64,000 bases of DNA from Bacillota bacterium (GTDB taxonomy: Bacteria; Bacillota; Clostridia; Christensenellales; Aristaeellaceae), in assembly GCA_023425025.1 (NCBI GenBank), contig JAFADG010000050.1:56294-120293 (forward strand). Reading direction: 5' to 3'. Below are positions 22,648 through 31,452 of the stretch, piece by piece; the first letter of the stretch is position 1, and every line of letters begins with the position of its first letter. The notes below the pieces were generated by a model. The model was not told where the DNA came from. It saw only the letters and a list, made by a program, of their open reading frames with translations, and made no database searches. The position numbers were made by a program, and so were the translations under genes.

Positions 22648-23520
22648 ATGAAAAAGATTCTGGCGATTCTATTGGCGCTTGTTATGGTATGCATGACCTC
22701 TATCGCGCTGGCGGAAACCACAATCAATAAAGACGACCCCGCCATCAAGGCGATACTCGAGCGGGGCAAGCTGAAGGTGGGCGTAAAGGCCGACGTGCCC
22801 AAGTTTGGCTATCAGGAGCTGGATGGCACCTTTGGCGGCCTGGAAATTGATTTGGCCAAAGCACTGGCGGAAAAAATACTGGGCGATGAGAATGCCGTGG
22901 AATTCCAGGCCGTTACCGCCGCCACCCGCGGCCCGTTGCTGGATACCGGAGAGCTTGACGCCATCATTGCCACCTTCACCATCAAGCCCGACCGTATTTT
23001 GCAGTACGAATTCTCCAAGCCCTACTTTGTGGATGCCATCGGCCTGCTGGTGAAAAAGGATTCCGGGATCGCCGGCTTTGCCGATTTGGACGGCAAGAAT
23101 ATCGGCGTTGCCCAGTCCGCAACCACCAAAGCCGCCCTGGAAGCTGCCGCCGCAGAGAAGGGATATGCCTTGAACTTCCTGGAGTTTCCCAGCTATCCCG
23201 ACATCAAGGCCGCCCTGGTCAGCGGGCGCATCGACTGCTTTTCCGTGGATAAGGCGATTTTGATGGGCTATGTGGATGATACCGTGACCCTGCTGCCCGA
23301 TTCCTTCGCCAGCCAGCCCTACGGCATCGCCGTCAAAAAGGGCAATCTGGAGCTGAACGCCCTCATCGATGGCCTAATCGCCGACATGCGCGCCTCGGGC
23401 GAGCTGGACGCTTTGGTTACAAAGTGGGAGCTGACGCCTGTGGACTGGACGGTCGTGGACAGCTATGATGTGCTGTGGGAGGAGGCCGCGGAACTGGCCG
23501 CCGCCACCCCCACGCCGTAA
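22648..23520 (+). CDS. Amino-acid ABC transporter substrate-binding protein (family 3)
   Basis: A 290-residue secreted protein. The signal peptide MKKILAILLALVMVCMTSIA ends LAE. RGKLKVGVKADVPKFGYQEL, GGLEIDLAKALAEKI, TRGPLLDTGELDAIIATFTI and FSKPYFVDAIGLLVKKDSG match the SBP_bac_3 fold for polar amino acids. The usual arginine that binds the ligand carboxylate may be in TRGPLL. No lipobox Cys is evident, since MVCMTS does not fit, so membrane anchoring is unclear for a Gram-positive. ATG 22648 follows GGGGGAGGAG; ATG 22630 lies upstream of that site. Confidence 0.92.
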   Translation: MKKILAILLALVMVCMTSIALAETTINKDDPAIKAILERGKLKVGVKADVPKFGYQELDGTFGGLEIDLAKALAEKILGDENAVEFQAVTAATRGPLLDTGELDAIIATFTIKPDRILQYEFSKPYFVDAIGLLVKKDSGIAGFADLDGKNIGVAQSATTKAALEAAAAEKGYALNFLEFPSYPDIKAALVSGRIDCFSVDKAILMGYVDDTVTLLPDSFASQPYGIAVKKGNLELNALIDGLIADMRASGELDALVTKWELTPVDWTVVDSYDVLWEEAAELAAATPTP

Positions 23521-23698
23521 TATCGATTTCAGTCGTAAAAACGTATATGCAGGCGAGTTTCCGCAACGGCGCGTGGAAAAACCTTTAGGAGGTATTGGAG
23601 GGCCGAGGCCCTCCAATTTTTAATCGAAAATCAGCGACATGCGCGGTGATTTTCGCGGGAATTTCGAAGAAATTCCTTCCTTGCCCGAGCAAACGGCC

Positions 23699-23769
23699 GC
23701 AAAAAGGCATCGCCTTTTTGCAGTGAAGCGAGGGAAAAACTCGAAAAAGTGGCGTAGCCACTTTTTCGA
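23699..23769. repeat. Pair of perfect hairpins between binding-protein and permease genes
   Basis: GCAAAAAGGC/GCCTTTTTGC (23699-23708, 23712-23721) and TCGAAAAAGTGGC/GCCACTTTTTCGA (23741-23753, 23757-23769) each fold around a 3-base loop. The second has a near-identical relative at 52436-52465. They separate the abundant binding-protein message from the permeases and could cause partial termination or mRNA stabilisation. They extend to within 12 bases of the permease start. Confidence 0.8.
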
Positions 23770-23780
23770 TTTCAAAGCGG

Positions 23781-24470
23781 ATGGATGTGAAGCCCATGCA
23801 ATCAGGACCATTTTCCATCATGAACTGGCAGCGTCTGCTGATCGATTGGCCGCTGTTTGCCCAGGGGTTTGTCAGAACCTTGCTGATTTCCGGCCTCGGC
23901 TTGTTTTTCACAATGGTAATCGGTATTTTATTGGGCATGATTCTTTGCAGCAGAGTCAAACCCCTTCACCTCATCATCAGGGGATATATGTCGCTGTTTC
24001 AAAACACGCCGCTGGTCATGCAGGTTTTTATTTTTTACAATGTGCTGCCCAGGATCGGCATCGTATGGGATACGTTTTCCATCGGCGTCATCGGCCTGGC
24101 GCTGTATACGGGCGCATACGCCACGGACATTGTGGCCAGCGCCATCCGCGCCGTACCCTTTGGGCAGATGGAGGCGGCCGCCAGCCAGGGCTTTGGCTTT
24201 ATCGGCAGCATGTTCCGCGTGGTGCTGCCCCAGGCGATCAAGATCGGCCTGCCGCCCATGACCAACCAGGCGGTGAACCTGATCAAAAATTCTTCGGTGA
24301 TGGCCGTCATCGCCGGAGGAGAACTGATGTATGTGGCAAATTCCTGGGGGTACGACAAAATCATTTACGGGCCGACGTTTGTGGTCACCGGCCTGCTCTA
24401 CCTGATCATATGCCTGCCCATCTCTCTTTTGGCCAGAAAGCTGGAGAAAAGGAGCATGAGCAATGGATAA
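23781..24470 (+). CDS. Amino-acid ABC transporter permease
   Basis: A 229-residue membrane protein of the HisM/GlnP type with about five hydrophobic segments. FQNTPLVMQVFIFYNVLP is the N-terminal conserved stretch. VPFGQMEAAASQGFGFIGSM is the EAA loop that docks onto the ATPase, followed by VVLPQAIKIGLPPMTNQAVN. The start is uncertain: ATG 23781 is used, but ATG 23796 is also possible and the ribosome site is weak. It overlaps the second permease by 8 bases. Confidence 0.9.
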   Translation: MDVKPMQSGPFSIMNWQRLLIDWPLFAQGFVRTLLISGLGLFFTMVIGILLGMILCSRVKPLHLIIRGYMSLFQNTPLVMQVFIFYNVLPRIGIVWDTFSIGVIGLALYTGAYATDIVASAIRAVPFGQMEAAASQGFGFIGSMFRVVLPQAIKIGLPPMTNQAVNLIKNSSVMAVIAGGELMYVANSWGYDKIIYGPTFVVTGLLYLIICLPISLLARKLEKRSMSNG

Positions 24471-25146
24471 TAACGCGTGGGTAAACGCCCTGCAAAAAGT
24501 ATTCAGGGTCGATGTTCTGAATTTTTTGGGCTCGGGCCTCCTGCATACGATGTATATTGCCGCCACGACCATTGTTTTGAGCTTTGTGTTCGGAACAATC
24601 TTGGGGCTGCTTCGGCAGAGTAAGATGGCGTTCTTCAGCCAGCTGGCCGCCGTATATATTGAAACGGTGCGCAATATTCCTTTGACGCTGTTTATCATTG
24701 CCATGCGGCTGATGACCAAGATACCGCCCCTGGAAAGCGGCATTGCCGCCATGACCATCTTCACCTCGGCCATCGTGGCGGAGATCGTGCGCGGCGGGCT
24801 CAACAGCGTAGGCAAGGGACAGTGGGAGGCCGCCTATTCCCAGGGTTTCAGTTGGACGGGCAGCCTGTGGTATGTCATCATTCCCCAGGCGGTGCGGCGC
24901 ATCCGATCACCCCTGGTTTCCCAGTTTGTGACCACCATCAAGGATACCTCCTTCTGCGCGCTGGTAGGCACCTACGAGCTTTCCTTCACAAGCAAGATCG
25001 TTGCCGCCCACCGCACCATGGTTACGTCGGAGGATATCATCGTCATTTATCTGTTGGTCACACTGACCTATTACCTGATCAACCTGGTGTTCGCCACGAT
25101 CGCGCGCCACACCAGGGAAAACGCCGCCAAGGGGATGGTAAGGTAG
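24463..25146 (+). CDS. Amino-acid ABC transporter permease (second subunit)
   Basis: A 227-residue membrane protein paralogous to the preceding permease. VRNIPLTLFIIAMRLMTKIP and VGKGQWEAAYSQGFSWTGSL (EAA loop) followed by VIIPQAVRRIRSPLVSQFVT identify it. AAAGGAGC lies 9 bases before ATG 24463. The two permeases probably form a heterodimeric channel with the GlnQ-type ATPase. A terminator follows. Confidence 0.92.
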   Translation: MDNNAWVNALQKVFRVDVLNFLGSGLLHTMYIAATTIVLSFVFGTILGLLRQSKMAFFSQLAAVYIETVRNIPLTLFIIAMRLMTKIPPLESGIAAMTIFTSAIVAEIVRGGLNSVGKGQWEAAYSQGFSWTGSLWYVIIPQAVRRIRSPLVSQFVTTIKDTSFCALVGTYELSFTSKIVAAHRTMVTSEDIIVIYLLVTLTYYLINLVFATIARHTRENAAKGMVR

Positions 25147-25166
25147 GTATCTACTATAATTATGCG

Positions 25167-25213
25167 CTGCTCTCAGGAGGGCTTATTGTCCTTCATGGGA
25201 GCAGTGTTTTTTT
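25167..25213 (+). terminator. Terminator of the ABC transporter operon
   Basis: CTGCTCTCAGGAGG pairs with CCTTCATGGGAGCAG with one bulge and G:U pairs, and ends in seven T residues (25207-25213). Confidence 0.85.
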
Positions 25214-25285
25214 GCAGGCTCCCGTATAAAAAAGTTGCGCTCCTCTGTCGCATTTTGCTTGCAGGGGCCTTTCTTTGCACCCCGG

Positions 25286-25293
25286 TACGACAA
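25286..25293 (-). promoter_or_regulatory. Possible Spo0A box upstream of spoIIE
   Basis: TTGTCGTA on the minus strand matches 7 of 8 positions of the 0A box TTGTCGAA. SpoIIE is a Spo0A-activated gene in Bacillus. A match this short in one copy is weak evidence. Confidence 0.3.
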
Positions 25294-25357
25294 GATCGTT
25301 TTGCCTGTTCCTGTATACTGTTTTAAACATGCAGGTCTTTAAGTTCGGAGGATAAGC

Positions 25358-27739
25358 ATGAACAGCGGAACACAAGCGGCGGAATATGCGGAAAAACGGA
25401 AGAAACCAAGCCAATGGATGGTTTTGATGGCAAGGGGAAAGCTGCTTTTGGAAGCTTGGCTGCATACGGCAGGCGGGCCGGCTTTGCTTGCCGCAACCAC
25501 CTTTGTTTTGTCGTTTGCGCAGTGCTTCCGCGTGCCTTCGCCGTTCGCCGCGGCTTGGATCATCGCGCTGGGCGCGGTGGGCTATCCGCTGCTTTGGCCG
25601 GCTGTGGGCTGCGCCGCCGCCCTTGCCATGCGGGTTGTCTGGAACATTCCGCTGGATCTATGGCAGTATGCCGGCTGCCTTATGCTGATTGCTACCAGCC
25701 GGTGGTGGAAAAACTGGGGCGAGATGATGCTGTCTCTTTTGGCCATGCTGGCATTGGTGCCCCGCCTGCTGGCTTCGTTTGTGACCCATGTGCCCGGCGT
25801 TCTGCTGCTGGGCGGGGCCGGGCTTTTTATGGGCGCGGTGGCGGCGCCGTCCTTTCGGCAATGCGTGCGCGTTTTGCTCAGCAGCCGCCATACCCTTTCC
25901 CTGGATGACAAGCTCTGCTGCCTTTTGTTCTTTATGGTAATGCTGACGGGCACCGGATATATTGAGCTGTTTCAGGTCAATATCGGGCAGGCGCTGGCGG
26001 TGGCCGTTGTTTTGTGCCTGGCCTTTGTGGCCGGCAGCGCGGCGTCCGTCTGCGCCGGCCTGCTTGGGGGGGCAGCCCTGGCCTTTGGCGGCCAAAGCGC
26101 CATGGTCATGGCACAGCTTTCCCTGGCGGGACTGCTGTCTGGCATCCTGCTGGGCCGGGGCAAGCGGCTGGAGATATGCGGCCTGTTTATCCTGGCGAAC
26201 CTGCTGGCGGTGTTTTTGATCCGGGAGGCCTCGGCGGTATTGAGTACCGGGGCGGTCGTGGTGGGATGCCTGCTGTTTTTATCGCTGGGAGAGGGGCTTT
26301 TGTTCCGCATCAAGGCACTGCTGGTTTCGGCGCAGCCGGTTCGCAGCGGCATGGAAAACGCCTTTGCGTCCGAGCAGATGCGGCGCTGGGAAAGCGCCAT
26401 GGAGAAAATGGCGCAGTCGCTGCCCATGGCTGTCCCGCAGGAGGAGCTGCCCGAAACCGAGCAGCTGGCGGCGCTGTTTTGCAAAAACTGCGCCGAGAAA
26501 AAGGCCTGCTGGGATGAACGGTTCATACAGACCAAATCCATGCTGCAGGCGGTTTTGCAGCAGGCGGAAATGGGCGACGAGGCGCTGGACAAGGCGGTGG
26601 CGGGCCTGCGGGGCTGCGGCTGCATCCGCCTGCACGGATTAAAAGAGGCAACCGGCCGCATCCTCAAGGAAAAGCAGCAGAAAAAGGCCCAGGAAGCGCG
26701 GTCCAGATACGAGCGGGAAATGATACGCACCCATTTGACGGCTATGGCCCAGGCCGTCAGGCATATGGCCGAAACGGTGACGGGCGAAACGGTGGGCGAC
26801 GCGAAGGCGGCCTTTGATATTTCCAGGGTCATTCGGGAGATCGGCTTTCCGGGGAAATTGATCTATGCCCGCCAGGTGGAGGGGCATTTGCAAATCGGCA
26901 TCGAGGGGGACGGCCTCACACTGGTCAGATGGCAGCCGGAAAAGCTGATCCGTGCCATCCGGGAAAAGCTGCAGCTGAGCATGCGGGAGGTATCCGTGGA
27001 TCGCGGCAAGCTGCTGCTGGAAGAGGTGCCGCCCTATGAACTGGTTGTCGGCAGCGCCACCGTCAGCATGCAGCAGGATGGTGGGGAACAAACGGTTAGC
27101 GGCGATGCCACCATAGAAGAAAACTATCCCGGAGGCATGTGCCTGATCGGCCTGGCGGACGGCATGGGTCACGGGGAGCAGGCCCGCCGCGAAAGTCAAA
27201 AGACGCTGGAGCTTTTGTCGCTGTGCATGGCCGCGGGCTATACCAGGGACCAGGCGATCACCGCGGTAAACGGCATGATGCTTTCCGCCACCGGCGGCGA
27301 CAGGTTTGCCACGGTGGATATCTGCATCGTGGATCTGTGGACCGGCGAAACGCAATTGGAAAAGCTGGGCGCCTGCACATCCTATCTTCTGCGGGGCGAC
27401 CATGTGAAGGCAATCGCGGGGGCCGCGCTGCCGCTTGGCATCCTGGAGCAGGTGGTACCCATCCACCAGCGCTTGCGCCTGCGCGACGGGGACATGCTGA
27501 TTTTGGTCAGCGACGGCGTGCAGGACGCGTATCCTGACCTGACTTCCCTGGAACGGGCGATTTCGCGCAATGTCTTCAAAGACCCGCAGCGTATGGCGGA
27601 CGCGCTGTTGCGCAGCGCCCTGCTTGCAGCCGGCGGCGTGCCCAAGGATGATATGACGGTGCTGGTCACCGCGGTGCTCTGCGCAAAGCCTGTGGACAGC
27701 GCCCCCGAAGCTGTACAAAGCACGGCGGATGCCGTATAA
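25358..27739 (+). CDS. spoIIE: Stage II sporulation protein E (PP2C-type phosphatase)
   Basis: A 793-residue protein. The first 300 residues carry about ten hydrophobic segments that place it in the forespore septum. A linker follows with a Cys-rich stretch (FCKNCAEKKACW) and a helical region. The C-terminal PP2C phosphatase has CLIGLADGMGHGEQARRESQ, with the metal-binding Asp and GxG, and ILVSDGVQDAYPDL. SpoIIE dephosphorylates the anti-anti-sigma factor SpoIIAA and so activates sigma-F in the forespore. Length fits the family (about 800). Its presence marks the organism as a spore former or recent descendant of one. AGGAGGATAAGC lies before ATG 25358 in variant form (CGGAGG). Confidence 0.95.
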   Translation: MNSGTQAAEYAEKRKKPSQWMVLMARGKLLLEAWLHTAGGPALLAATTFVLSFAQCFRVPSPFAAAWIIALGAVGYPLLWPAVGCAAALAMRVVWNIPLDLWQYAGCLMLIATSRWWKNWGEMMLSLLAMLALVPRLLASFVTHVPGVLLLGGAGLFMGAVAAPSFRQCVRVLLSSRHTLSLDDKLCCLLFFMVMLTGTGYIELFQVNIGQALAVAVVLCLAFVAGSAASVCAGLLGGAALAFGGQSAMVMAQLSLAGLLSGILLGRGKRLEICGLFILANLLAVFLIREASAVLSTGAVVVGCLLFLSLGEGLLFRIKALLVSAQPVRSGMENAFASEQMRRWESAMEKMAQSLPMAVPQEELPETEQLAALFCKNCAEKKACWDERFIQTKSMLQAVLQQAEMGDEALDKAVAGLRGCGCIRLHGLKEATGRILKEKQQKKAQEARSRYEREMIRTHLTAMAQAVRHMAETVTGETVGDAKAAFDISRVIREIGFPGKLIYARQVEGHLQIGIEGDGLTLVRWQPEKLIRAIREKLQLSMREVSVDRGKLLLEEVPPYELVVGSATVSMQQDGGEQTVSGDATIEENYPGGMCLIGLADGMGHGEQARRESQKTLELLSLCMAAGYTRDQAITAVNGMMLSATGGDRFATVDICIVDLWTGETQLEKLGACTSYLLRGDHVKAIAGAALPLGILEQVVPIHQRLRLRDGDMLILVSDGVQDAYPDLTSLERAISRNVFKDPQRMADALLRSALLAAGGVPKDDMTVLVTAVLCAKPVDSAPEAVQSTADAV

Positions 27740-27772
27740 TAAAAACACCATGCGGGAAGGGAAGCGTTTTAT

Positions 27773-28597
27773 ATGACGCAGCGTACCGTACGAAAATTTA
27801 CCGACAAAAATGCCCAGCCCTTTTTGCTGGAGGGCAATGAGCATGGAGTCTTGCTGCTGCACGGCTTTACGGGCAGCGCCGGCCACATGCGCCTGATCGG
27901 CGAGGAGCTGCACAAAAAGGGGTACACCGTCCTGGGCATCCACCTTCCCGGCCATGGCACCACCATGGAGGACATGGGCTTAACAGGCTGGCAGGAATGG
28001 CTGCAGGCGGCCAAGGAAGGCGTTTTGATACTGAAGGAGCGCTGCGAAAAGGTGAGTGTGGCCGGCCTTTCCATGGGCGGCGTCTTGACGCTTTTGATCG
28101 CCCAGCAGACAAAAGTCTATGCCATCATCACCATGTCCGCCCCCATGGCGCTCAAGAACAGATTCGCCTCCCTGGCGCGGCTTGCGTCTGCGTTTTCTCC
28201 CGTGACCTATTGGCGCGGCGACCCCAAGCGTGAAAAGTTTCTGGACCAAAGCTATGATTACGGCTATCCCGGCTTTCCCACAAAAAGGGCCGGCGATTTG
28301 ATGCATTTGATCCGCACGGCCCGCCGGAACCTGTTTGCCGTGACGTGCCCTGCGCTGGTGATACAATCCCACGCGGATGATACCATCCACCCCGACAGCG
28401 CGGACATCATACTGCAAGGCATCCGCAGCGAAAAAAAAGCGGTGCTCTGGCTGGAGGAAGTGCCCCATGTGATCACCATCTCCAGGGAATACCCCCATAT
28501 CGTATCCGTCATGGCGGAATTTTTGGAATCGGCCCAGTCGCTTGATCAAAATGAAGAAAAGTTTGCAAATATGGTTGACAAAGGCGCTGAGTTATAG
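27773..28597 (+). CDS. Alpha/beta hydrolase (carboxylesterase-like)
   Basis: A 274-residue cytoplasmic hydrolase. GVLLLHGFTGSAGHM forms the oxyanion region and GLSMGG holds the nucleophilic Ser at about residue 100. VIQSHADDTIHPDSA supplies the acid and HVITISREY the catalytic His. The pattern resembles Est30-type carboxylesterases and monoacylglycerol lipases. The 33-base gap after spoIIE allows co-transcription, but no functional link to sporulation is known. The substrate is not predictable. Confidence 0.88.
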   Translation: MTQRTVRKFTDKNAQPFLLEGNEHGVLLLHGFTGSAGHMRLIGEELHKKGYTVLGIHLPGHGTTMEDMGLTGWQEWLQAAKEGVLILKERCEKVSVAGLSMGGVLTLLIAQQTKVYAIITMSAPMALKNRFASLARLASAFSPVTYWRGDPKREKFLDQSYDYGYPGFPTKRAGDLMHLIRTARRNLFAVTCPALVIQSHADDTIHPDSADIILQGIRSEKKAVLWLEEVPHVITISREYPHIVSVMAEFLESAQSLDQNEEKFANMVDKGAEL

Positions 28598-28629
28598 TAT
28601 TATCTTCCTTGCCGCTATAAACGGCACGT

Positions 28630-28706
<77 letters not shown>

Positions 28707-28710
28707 TCAT

Positions 28711-28787
28711 GGCTACGTAGCTCAGCTGGCCAGAGCATTCGGTTCATACCCGAAGTGTCGTAGATTCGAATTCTACCGTAGCCACCA
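28711..28787 (+). tRNA. Elongator tRNA-Met (CAT)
   Basis: A 77-base cloverleaf starting GGCTACGTAGCTCAGCTGG and ending CGTAGCC-ACCA. The acceptor stem pairs fully, the anticodon loop is TTCATAC with CAT, and CCA is encoded. It lies 4 bases after the initiator tRNA. A CAT anticodon could also be modified to read Ile AUA, so tRNA-Ile2 is a less likely alternative. Confidence 0.93.
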
Positions 28788-28794
28788 CCGCAAG

Positions 28795-28831
28795 CCCTTG
28801 AAAACACAGCGTTTTCGAGGGTTGCTTTGTT
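28795..28831 (+). terminator. Terminator of the tRNA pair
   Basis: CCCTTGAAAAC (28795-28805) pairs with GTTTTCGAGGG (28811-28821), one G:U pair included, around a 5-base loop. An interrupted T-rich tail follows. Confidence 0.8.
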
Positions 28832-28932
28832 ATATATGGTATCTGCTATCTTGTCCGGACATCCATTGCCTTGCCAATGATAAACTGCGTGTCATTGGTC
28901 CAGTAAAGGTTTCATGCAGAAAAGTTGGAAAA

Positions 28933-28950
28933 AGCAGGCATACGCCTACT
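28933..28950 (-). terminator. Terminator of the short basic-protein gene
   Basis: Read on the minus strand AGTAGGC pairs with GCCTGCT around a GTAT loop and runs into TTTTT. The stem overlaps the stop codon, as often seen with very short genes. Confidence 0.65.
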
Positions 28951-29047
28951 TTTCTGGTTTAAGCTCCCCATATTTGTTGCGGCGGGTGGAAGGTAGGTTT
29001 ATGGGAGCGTTTTTTCGTTTTGGATTGCGGCCTTTTTGATTAGCCAT
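28946..29047 (-). CDS. Small basic protein, 33 residues
   Basis: The frame encodes MANQKGRNPKRKNAPINLPS then TRRNKYGELKPEK. It has GAGGTG 7 bases before the ATG and a terminator overlapping its stop, which together support a real gene. About a third of the residues are Lys or Arg, with a Pro/Asn-rich, probably unstructured chain. This composition suits an RNA- or DNA-binding peptide. I do not recognise the family. Confidence 0.6.
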   Translation of the reverse strand: MANQKGRNPKRKNAPINLPSTRRNKYGELKPEK

Positions 29048-29348
29048 CGTCTTCACCTCGAATATAGTTTAGGCCGATACGAACGGAGTATTCTGGGAAT
29101 ATATACTTCATGAGAGAGAAAAAGAGTGAATCAAGTAACGCTGACTGATCATATTTGCAAACAGATGCTGCGCCTTCTTTTCAGAAGCAGGTGCATCGGC
29201 TGCGCAACGCCATCCATGCAGAGGACACGGGAGCCAAGCCATAGAGCCACCCCCCTTATATTGCACGGTCAAAACCAAATTAACCCATCCACAATCCCCC
29301 CATTTGTGGTATTATCTATACAGCAAGAGAATCGGGAGGGCAAAGGCT

Positions 29349-30167
29349 ATGGAGAAAAAGCAAATCGAAGAAAAGATCTTGGCCGGAAGGAATTTCATGA
29401 AATGCAATTGGAGCGATGAGGATGTGGTATCAGACCAGATGCTCAAGCTTTCCCAACCGCCGCTGGTCAAGCCCGCCATGGGGGGCGTGCGCGTCGCCCT
29501 TCCCGGTGAGTTTGAAAACTTGCCGCTGAACAACAGCATCTTTCAAGTGCTTTTAAAGCGCAAAAGCAGCCGCGTCTATACCGGCGAGCCTGTCACCTTG
29601 CTGGAGCTTTCCTTTCTCCTTTGGGCCCAGCAGGGCATCAGGGGCTTGCGCGGCAAGACTTACGCCACGCTGCGTACCGTCGCCTGCGGCGGGGCGCGCC
29701 ATGAGTTTGAGTGCTATCTGGCCGTACTGAACGTGGAAGGCATAAAGCCGGGCCTTTACCATTACCTGCCCATGACCCATGAGATCGAACGGCTGAGTGA
29801 GACTTCACAGCTTGCGGAACAGGTCAGCGCCGCCTTGGCCGGCCAGACCTGGTGCGGAAAATCCAATGTGGTGTTCTTCTACAGCGCGGTGCCTTACCGG
29901 GCGGAATGGCGGTACAGCGTAAGCGCCCACCGGGTGATGCTGATCGACGCCGGGCATATCACACAGAACCTGTATGTGGCCTGCTCCGCGCTGAACCTGG
30001 GCACCTGTGCCGTCGCCGCGCTGGATACGGATGCGTGCGACCGCCTCTTTGACCTTGACGGTCAGGAGGAATTCATTTTTTACGCCGCCACGCTGGGGAA
30101 AATATCAGAGGACGACAAGGAGAAGGAAGACGGATTCTATGCCTTTTTAAAGGAGAATGACCAGTAG
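29349..30167 (+). CDS. SagB-type nitroreductase/dehydrogenase
   Basis: A 272-residue FMN-dependent oxidoreductase. RKSSRVYTGEPVTLLELSFL followed by LWAQQGI is the SagB-type N-terminal motif. TLRTVACGGARHEFECYLAV and GLYHYLPMTHEIERL match the middle, and GHITQNLYVACSALNLGTCA the C-terminal flavin-binding helix. ATG 29349 is preceded by GGGAGGG. SagB proteins oxidise azolines in peptide toxin maturation, but stand-alone copies like this one, with no cyclodehydratase nearby, usually have unknown substrates. Confidence 0.88.
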   Translation: MEKKQIEEKILAGRNFMKCNWSDEDVVSDQMLKLSQPPLVKPAMGGVRVALPGEFENLPLNNSIFQVLLKRKSSRVYTGEPVTLLELSFLLWAQQGIRGLRGKTYATLRTVACGGARHEFECYLAVLNVEGIKPGLYHYLPMTHEIERLSETSQLAEQVSAALAGQTWCGKSNVVFFYSAVPYRAEWRYSVSAHRVMLIDAGHITQNLYVACSALNLGTCAVAALDTDACDRLFDLDGQEEFIFYAATLGKISEDDKEKEDGFYAFLKENDQ

Positions 30168-30219
30168 GGCGATGTTATGTAGCATCCGCCATAACCAACG
30201 AAAATGGAGGCAGACACAA

Positions 30220-30849
30220 ATGCGGAAGCTGCTTGCTTTATTTTTGTCTTTCATTTTGATGTTCGGCTCCATCTCTTTTGCCGCCGCGGCCACAAAAGGC
30301 GAGACCTTTGCAATTGCGCAGAATGATGTCATTTCTGACTATCTCTTTCACTCTGTGGATATGTCATTGCTGTTTAGAGAGGTAAAAACACAACAAGATT
30401 TGGAATACAACTTCATCGCAAGCGAATATCTTTATTCCGTTTCCTCTTTTTGCGCGTTAATGATGGGGCAGTATGAAAACGGCGCTATGGATAAAGAAAA
30501 AGTGGATTCACTATTGCAAGAACAGGCTTCTTTTCTAACTGAAACATTATCGTATTATATGGATTTGTATAATACGGACCGTTCCCTTCTCCATGAGGGA
30601 TATCTTAGATTGCTGACCTTGCGATACGAGACGCCAATGGACAAATATACAAAGCTTGATGCGGAACTAAAAGAGAAAACAGGCCATACGTTTTATGAGC
30701 TCGTTTATGAAATCGAGGCCGTGGAAGGCCTGAGGATCATACATAAGGCCTATGGAAATCTATCGGCAGCAGAAGGGATAGCAGCGGTTATCAAGGAAAT
30801 GGAAATAACCTATGGGGCCGATTGGACCCAAAGACTCGATATTCAATAG
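30220..30849 (+). CDS. Secreted protein of unknown function
   Basis: A 209-residue protein with a clear signal peptide (MRKLLALFLSFILMFGSISF then AAAA) and probable cleavage near residue 24. The mature part is helical with regularly spaced aromatic residues and no Cys pair. ATG 30220 follows GGAGG; the upstream extension of the frame overlaps the previous gene. It lies 52 bases after the nitroreductase stop and may be co-transcribed. No family is recognised. Confidence 0.75.
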   Translation: MRKLLALFLSFILMFGSISFAAAATKGETFAIAQNDVISDYLFHSVDMSLLFREVKTQQDLEYNFIASEYLYSVSSFCALMMGQYENGAMDKEKVDSLLQEQASFLTETLSYYMDLYNTDRSLLHEGYLRLLTLRYETPMDKYTKLDAELKEKTGHTFYELVYEIEAVEGLRIIHKAYGNLSAAEGIAAVIKEMEITYGADWTQRLDIQ

Positions 30850-30897
30850 TATTTGGAGCATAGTGAATTCAAACTGAACGGCTATTCAGGAAAGCAA

Positions 30898-31452
30898 TTA
30901 TGCATGTTTGTCCTTCAGTGCACTGTGCCTTTTTTTGATACCTTCAATCCACAGGAAAGCAAGCCTTACAAGAAGGCCGTAACCAAACAAAACAAGGAAG
31001 TGATAAATGAAGTTCCAATGATAGAATTTCAATGCTCCAACCAGCATGAAGAGAGGGAACACAGCGAAATTAAGAACAGCAAAGCCGATCGCGCTTCTTA
31101 CCATATAGCCGCCCCATGAGGATGAATACTGTTCTGCTAACATCACAATAACCGGAGATAATGTTACGCTTGTGGCAAAAACATTGGATAGGAACGGGGT
31201 CAATCGTATCGTATAATCAAAGAGGCCCAATATACCGCCCAATGCCATGCCATTCATCATTTTTGCAACAGCGGTCAACGAGCCAATCAACAACAATTCG
31301 GTTGATCTCCGCTTATCAAGCAGCTTTAGCCATAAAGCGTAGGTAACAATGAGAACGGCTATCTCGACGAACCAGCCCAATGAAAATACTTCTTCTTTTA
31401 GCCAGCGTTCAATAGATAACTGGGCAATTTCCCGTTGCTTTTCGTAGAACAT
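30898..31452 (-). CDS. Polytopic membrane protein (CBO0543-like)
   Basis: A 184-residue protein with about five hydrophobic segments, for example WFVEIAVLIVTYALWLKLLD, then KRR and a second core with YTIRLTPFLSN and SPVIVMLAEQY. The W-KL-DKRR motif after the first helix and the R-P-ending third helix resemble the CBO0543 family of sporulating Firmicutes, whose function is unknown. AAAGGGCG precedes the ATG. It converges on the secreted-protein gene. Confidence 0.7.
   Translation of the reverse strand: MFYEKQREIAQLSIERWLKEEVFSLGWFVEIAVLIVTYALWLKLLDKRRSTELLLIGSLTAVAKMMNGMALGGILGLFDYTIRLTPFLSNVFATSVTLSPVIVMLAEQYSSSWGGYMVRSAIGFAVLNFAVFPLFMLVGALKFYHWNFIYHFLVLFGYGLLVRLAFLWIEGIKKRHSALKDKHA

Larger units (their letters stand above)
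28788..29348. other. Intergenic region between tRNAs and nitroreductase, mostly non-coding
   Basis: It holds the tRNA terminator and one small minus-strand gene (28946-29047) with its own terminator. Bases 29050-29348 show no convincing gene; a plus-strand frame starting at 29126 lacks a ribosome site and family resemblance. It should contain the promoter of the nitroreductase gene, which I could not place with confidence. Confidence 0.55.

Noticed and set aside
29126..29419. 97-residue plus-strand frame before the nitroreductase
   Set aside because: No ribosome site and it runs into the real gene in another frame.
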